The position numbers and the translations under genes are program-made. From Cytospora piceicola (Eukaryota; Ascomycota; Sordariomycetes; Diaporthales; Cytosporaceae), in the NCBI GenBank assembly GCA_023375675.1, contig JALQBC010000022.1, positions 248,001 through 312,000 of the forward strand: a stretch of 64,000 bases of DNA, in the 5' to 3' direction. A model generated the notes under the pieces. It saw only the letters and a list, made by a program, of their open reading frames with translations, did no database searches and had not been told where the DNA came from. How positions within the stretch are numbered: the first letter of the stretch is position 1; every line of letters begins with the position of its first letter. Shown piece by piece: positions 59,056 through 64,000 of the stretch.

Positions 59056-62000
59056 ATAAAAATATAAGTAAACTAATATAAATTAAACTTTAATGAGTTT
59101 ATTAAAAAGGTTTAATATAAAATTATACTTATTAACGGTAAGTAGTTTATATAAGCTTTATTAGCCTTTTTTTTCTTATTATATATATACTTTACTTTAA
59201 AAAGGTAAGGTTATTTAGTTATTTATATTTAAGCTATTTTATATAACGATAACTTTATTAACTTATTATTTTATAAAAAGCTTTTATGATACTTTTATAG
59301 CCTTTACAATTACTTTTATACGTTATAATATCGATAACGATAAAGGCGAATCGAAGTTTATTCGAGAGAAGACGTTAAAGATAAGTAGTATAAATACTAA
59401 CCTGTTTAATTTTATTATATTATTAATAGCTTTAATAGCTATTTATAAAATAATATTATTATTAAAAATAGTCGAAAGCTTAATATATAAAATCTCGAAG
59501 GTATAATATAAAAAGCTATAATACTTTTCGACTTTTCCAACGGACTAATAGGCTTTTATAAGTACTTATTTATATATAATTTTTATAATTTTAGCTTTAT
59601 TTTAGAATTCTATTAACGTAAAGTTAGTACCGGTATTATAAACTAGCTAGTTAAAGGGTTTAAGATATATGTTTATCTATATTATTTAAAGAGCCTTTTA
59701 TATATTTTTAACAGATAACGAGGTTAGAAAGTATACGGCTTAAAAGAACGTCGATAAGTTTATAACGTAAAATACCGGCTTTCCGAGTAGATATATAACG
59801 TTAATAATAAGCTTATAATTAAAGTTATAATTATTTTTTAAAGTAAATTTAAATTATAAAATAGTAAAGCTTTTTATTTAATAATAATAGTAAAACTTTA
59901 AAATAACTTTAAAAACTATAACGTCGACTTTATAACCGGTATTTATTAATAGCCGGGATAGCCGATTAATAGTCGGATATTTAAAGTAACGATAAAGATA
60001 ATATAACTTTTTTTTTATAAAAAAAGCACCGGTATTTTACTTTAAAAAAAAGAACTATAAATAGCCTTACTTCCGGATAATAAAAATAGCTTTTTTTTAA
60101 CCTTATTTATCGACTTTTACTAACTTGTTTATAATATTTCGAAAAAAAAAACGTTTAATTTATTTATATCTTAAACGTATAAAAGGAACGGTATAAGTTC
60201 ATTAATAATATAAAAAGTTATAGTTTTAATAAGTAAGCTAATATCGATAGTATTAAGGGAAGATAACTATACGTTTTAGCTAAACTTAATAATAGCTTTA
60301 CCGGCTTTAGTTTTATTTATTTTTATTAAAGGATTTTTATATTAAAAGGTAAGGTACTAATTATAGCTTATAGTCGAGAATTCTACCGCTTTTATATTAA
60401 AGATAATATTTTAAAATTTTAGCTTTAAATAATATTTTTAAAAAGTAAACTATAAAGCTAAAACGACGGTATTCTTATATCCGACTTCGTTATCGTTATT
60501 ATTAGAAATAGTATAAAAGAAAGCCGTGTTTATTAGCTAATATATAGCCTTTTTACTTTTAAAAACGTTAGCTTTACTATTATTATTGTTATTTTATTTA
60601 GCTAAGCTATCGATATTATAAACGGCTTTATAGTTTTTATAGTTAGTTAAAAAGGCTATAAAGTTTTTTTTTATAGCCGATTTACTATAGTATTTATATT
60701 ATATTAAGTATTAGTTCCGGAAGCGTTATCTCTTTTCCGAGGTATATTTTATAAACTAATAGTTTTTTTAACTATAGATAAAACACTTTTTTTTTTATAG
60801 TTACCGGCGTTTATTATTTTAACGGTTATTACAGAAAGTCTTTTTATAAAAGCCAGAACTACTTTTTTAAAAGCCGGAACTTTTTCGTTAATAGTTATTA
60901 TTATATCGATAGTTAAAGTAATAAGCTTTATTATTAAGTTATTTTTAAATAAAATAGCCGCCGGTATTATTCTTTTATTTAAATAATAGCTTAAAAGATA
61001 AGTAAAGGTTTTAAAAAAGCTTTTTATAAGGAATAGCGGGTATATAAAAGGCGTATTTAAACTTAGCTACTCTTTTATATACTCGAAAGACTATTATTCT
61101 TAAGATCTTATCGTTAGTGTAATAAAGGCCGAAAGCGTATTAGTAAAGCTAAAGCTTATTTAGTATAAGGCGTAAAACCTTATAAAGGCTTTTATTAACG
61201 TTATTTTTATTATTTTAAAGGCTATTAAACGTTATATTGATTTAATTATTATAATACTATTAATAATTTATATCGGTTTTAAAGTAAGTTTTTAGCTTTT
61301 TATATATTATAGTAAAATTATTTACTATACCGATATAGTAAATATAATAAGTTTTAGCTTTTCCGGTAAAAATTTAAAAAAGTATAGTATAAAATTAGTT
61401 TAGCTAAATACTACTATAATAGTAAAGATTTATAAAGATCTTTAGCTTATTATTTAATAAGTTATAAAACTCTTTAATTTACTTTTTATTTTTATTTTAA
61501 GTTTTTAAAAAAGCTATAATTTTTTTTAGTTTTAGTATATAGTTAAGTATTTAATAGAAAGAGAAAGTTTTATAAAAGTTATAAAGCAGCTTATAAAGGT
61601 ATTTAAAAACCGAAGGATATATAGTTTTTTATTAGTAGTATAGTATACCGGCCGGTATATATAACTATAAAAAAAGAAAGTTCGAATATTTTTAAAGTTA
61701 ATTTTATAATATAATAAGTTACGTTAGTTTTTAAAAGCTTATTAATAGCCTTATATTTTATAGTAACGACGGTAGCTATATTTTTAATTATAATAAAAGC
61801 TTAAAAAGAAGAGAAAGTAACGGTATATAATATAGCAATTATCGTTTTTATTCCCTTTTAAGATATAAAACCGTCGACGATTTATCTTTTTCGATAAACG
61901 GTATTACGTTATTATTATCGTTTTTAAGTTAAAAAAGAAAAAAGTTATAACTATTATTTATAAAAAGCTTCGGCTACTTTTTTACTTTGTCGATAGTAGC

Positions 62001-63291
62001 TTATTTCGTTTATTATTTTATTTTTATATTAAGAAGAAACTATTTCGTTTTTATTTTATCTTTTAATTATATTGGTAGTTTGTTTTTATTATAATATTTA
62101 ATAGTTAAGTAGTAAAGTAGTTTTTATATAAGCTTATATAAATCCTTTATTCTTTTAAAAAAGTCTTTATTTTATATTATTAAGTAAAAATAATTAACTT
62201 AAATATATCTTTTTTTAGCTTTTAAAGTTTTTTTTAAAAGTCTATTAATAAATCTTTACTAATAACGCTTATTTAACGAAAATTCTTAATAATATACGTA
62301 ATAAAAATTATTATATTAATCTTATTAAATATATTTTTATTTATAAAGGTATTTTATAGCTTTAAGTTAATATATATTTATTAGCTTTAAAGAACTTATA
62401 ATACTTTTATTAAGCTGTCGAGGTATTTTTATAAAAAGTAAAAGCCGTTAGCTTTATTTTTATTAGAAGCTATTATAAAGTTATAGTAATTATAATTAAA
62501 GTATATAAAGAAAAAGATATTTTTATATTATACTTTTCCGACTAATTACTAATATATTTAAACTATTTACCTATAGGTAGTAATCGCTTAAAACTACTAT
62601 ATAGTAGCTTAACTTTTACTAGCTTTCTTATTTATATAATTAACGTCGAAAAGGTTTATAAGAAAAAAGTTTATTATAAAGTAAGGTTTTTAAAAGAGGA
62701 TTTTATAAAGTTTTAAAAAAAGAGGAAAATTATAAGTACGGTTATAAAGAAAAGGAAGGTTATAAAGGTTATAAAGGTTATAATTATAAAAGAGGTTTAT
62801 TATAAAGTTGTAAAGTAAAGGTATAAAAAGAAAGTTTATAATTATTATAAAGAAAAGTTATAATAGAAGGTTATTCTTAATAAAAGAAATAATAGGCTAA
62901 GAAAGTATATAAGTTTTACTTTAAAAGAAGTTTATAATATAAAATAGGTATATAGTTTCGTTTAAAAAGAAAGTTTATAGTATAAAAAAGTTTTAAAGGT
63001 ATTATATAATAATATATACCGGTAGGTTATAAGGTAGTTTTTTAAATAGATATACCGCTATTAAATTAGTTTAAAAAGGCTTTATAAGGGTTTATCGGTT
63101 AATATCGACTATTTTTTAAAGGTTAGTTATACTTATATAACTATAAATAGCTTTAATTTTAACGTAGATTTTATAACTTAGAATATAACAAATAGCCTAT
63201 AACAGAACTTTAATCGTTATATAATAATTATAAGAAAAATCTACCTTTTTTAACCTTATTATTAAAGGTTACTTATATAACTACTAATTAG

Positions 63292-63491
63292 TATTAATAA
63301 GGCTAAAGGTAATATAAATATAATCGATTGTATAGTCTGTTTAGCTTAAGTTATATATATTTATTCTTTAAGTTTAAAGTTATTTATAAGCTTAATATAA
63401 AAACCTATTTATAAGCTAAACAGCTTAACAGATCTACTACTTTACTAAGGCAGTAAGCTTAACCGCTTACTTAATTAAGCAGCGTTTTACA
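63292..63491 (+). repeat. LTR-4 right LTR
   Basis: Direct partner of 56,762-56,961, ending GTTTTACA before ATATT. Confidence 0.85.
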
Positions 63492-63496
63492 ATATT

Positions 63497-64000
63497 AATT
63501 ATTATTTATAATTAAAAATAATTAATATTAAAAGATTTAATTATATTATTACTATAAAGGTTTTATAAAATAGCTACTTATATTAAAATCTTTAAGTATA
63601 TTATAAAATAGTTATAAAATATATATTATTTAATAATTTAAAGTTAAAATTAATTAGTTTTAAATAAAGTTAAAGTAGTATTTAAGTTTTTTTATTCTTT
63701 AAGTTTTAAGTTAATATAACTACTTATAAAGAATAGTTACTATATTAGTATTATTAAAAAGAACTATAGTATTTTTATAATAGTTCTTTACTTAAATTAA
63801 ATTAATATATAAATAAAAAAGCGAAAATAACGTTAATTATTAAAAAATAAAATACTAAACATTACCTTCTTTTTAATACTTTTAAATATAAGTATATAAA
63901 TATATATAAGTCTTAAAAGCAGATATTAATAATTAAAGGAAAGAAAGATAAGATTTTACTATAATAAATAAAAGTAAAATTTTTAAATAAAAGTAAAGAG
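63497..64000. other. Unassigned AT-rich stretch at the window end
   Basis: Very AT-rich, with no recognised partner or motif. It is the target DNA of LTR-4 on its right side. Confidence 0.35.

Larger units (their letters stand above)
56762..63491 (+). mobile_element. LTR-4: RIP-degraded LTR retrotransposon, superfamily undetermined
   Basis: 200-bp direct repeats (56,762-56,961 and 63,292-63,491) are flanked by the duplication ATATT (56,757-56,761 and 63,492-63,496). The right copy ends GTTTTACA. Plus-strand coding is suggested by the open repeat at 58,940-59,055 and by a purine-rich, Lys/Glu-rich stretch at ~62,690-62,990. No certain reverse transcriptase motif was found, so neither Gypsy nor Copia can be assigned. 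Strand and class are tentative; the LTR structure is clear. Confidence 0.75.
15000..64000. other. RIP-degraded, transposon-filled AT-rich compartment
   Basis: Over 49 kb no gene-sized open frame survives. Paired repeats (for example the two LTRs of each retrotransposon) differ almost only by C-to-T and G-to-A transitions. CA and TG dinucleotides are rare and TA is very common, while many CG dinucleotides remain. Reading frames of recognisable Gypsy and Copia proteins are broken mainly by TAA/TAG where CAA/CAG or TGG codons are expected. This is the pattern of fungal repeat-induced point mutation, here inferred from sequence alone. Confidence 0.92.

Overview
The window is nuclear DNA of a filamentous ascomycete, most likely a Pezizomycotina species with active repeat-induced point mutation (RIP). 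The genes are split by spliceosomal introns of 53-94 bases with CTGAC/CTAAC-type branch sites. The repeats carry only transition differences between copies, dense TA dinucleotides and stop codons in every frame. The window falls into two compartments that meet sharply near 15,000.

Positions 1-15,000 are balanced in base composition and hold four genes. A large DOCK-family guanine nucleotide exchange factor (802-7063, +, 2,066 aa, one intron) is followed by a 350-aa protein joining a Tc1/mariner-like double helix-turn-helix to a fungal C2H2-type finger block (7856-9120, +, three introns). Convergent to it is a type II membrane glycosyltransferase-like protein (9262-11103, -, 584 aa, one intron). 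Last is the MutY/MUTYH adenine DNA glycosylase (12804-14972, -, 654 aa, three introns, one of them a GC-AG intron). All exon joins were worked out by hand from splice sites, reading phase and family motifs. These genes have no evident functional link; this looks like an ordinary housekeeping segment.

Positions 15,000-64,000 are AT-rich and RIP-degraded, with no intact gene. They are a set of nested transposons whose order can be read from target-site duplications and interrupted sequences. A non-coding repeat family recurs seven times, in both orientations. It is called here the TTAC-hairpin family: a GC-rich head with a long hairpin, a TTAC-type minisatellite, and a tail with ~220-bp subrepeats. 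One minus-strand copy (17,759-40,563) is split by two LTR retrotransposons: a Gypsy element (17,862-24,931, TSD ATTAG) and a Copia element (24,986-39,139, TSD GGATC). The Copia element itself contains a short TIR element (26,414-26,954) and a second Gypsy element (27,709-34,960, TSD ATATT).

Further right, an unclassified transposon-like sequence (X) occurs in two inverted copies. Its right-hand copy is split by an element with ~100-bp terminal inverted repeats and a 9-10 bp duplication (Z, 46,248-50,240). Z in turn encloses the best-preserved TTAC-hairpin copy. A fourth LTR element of undetermined superfamily (56,762-63,491, TSD ATATT) lies near the right end. The region could be pericentromeric, subtelomeric or simply an AT-rich isochore; the sequence alone does not decide.
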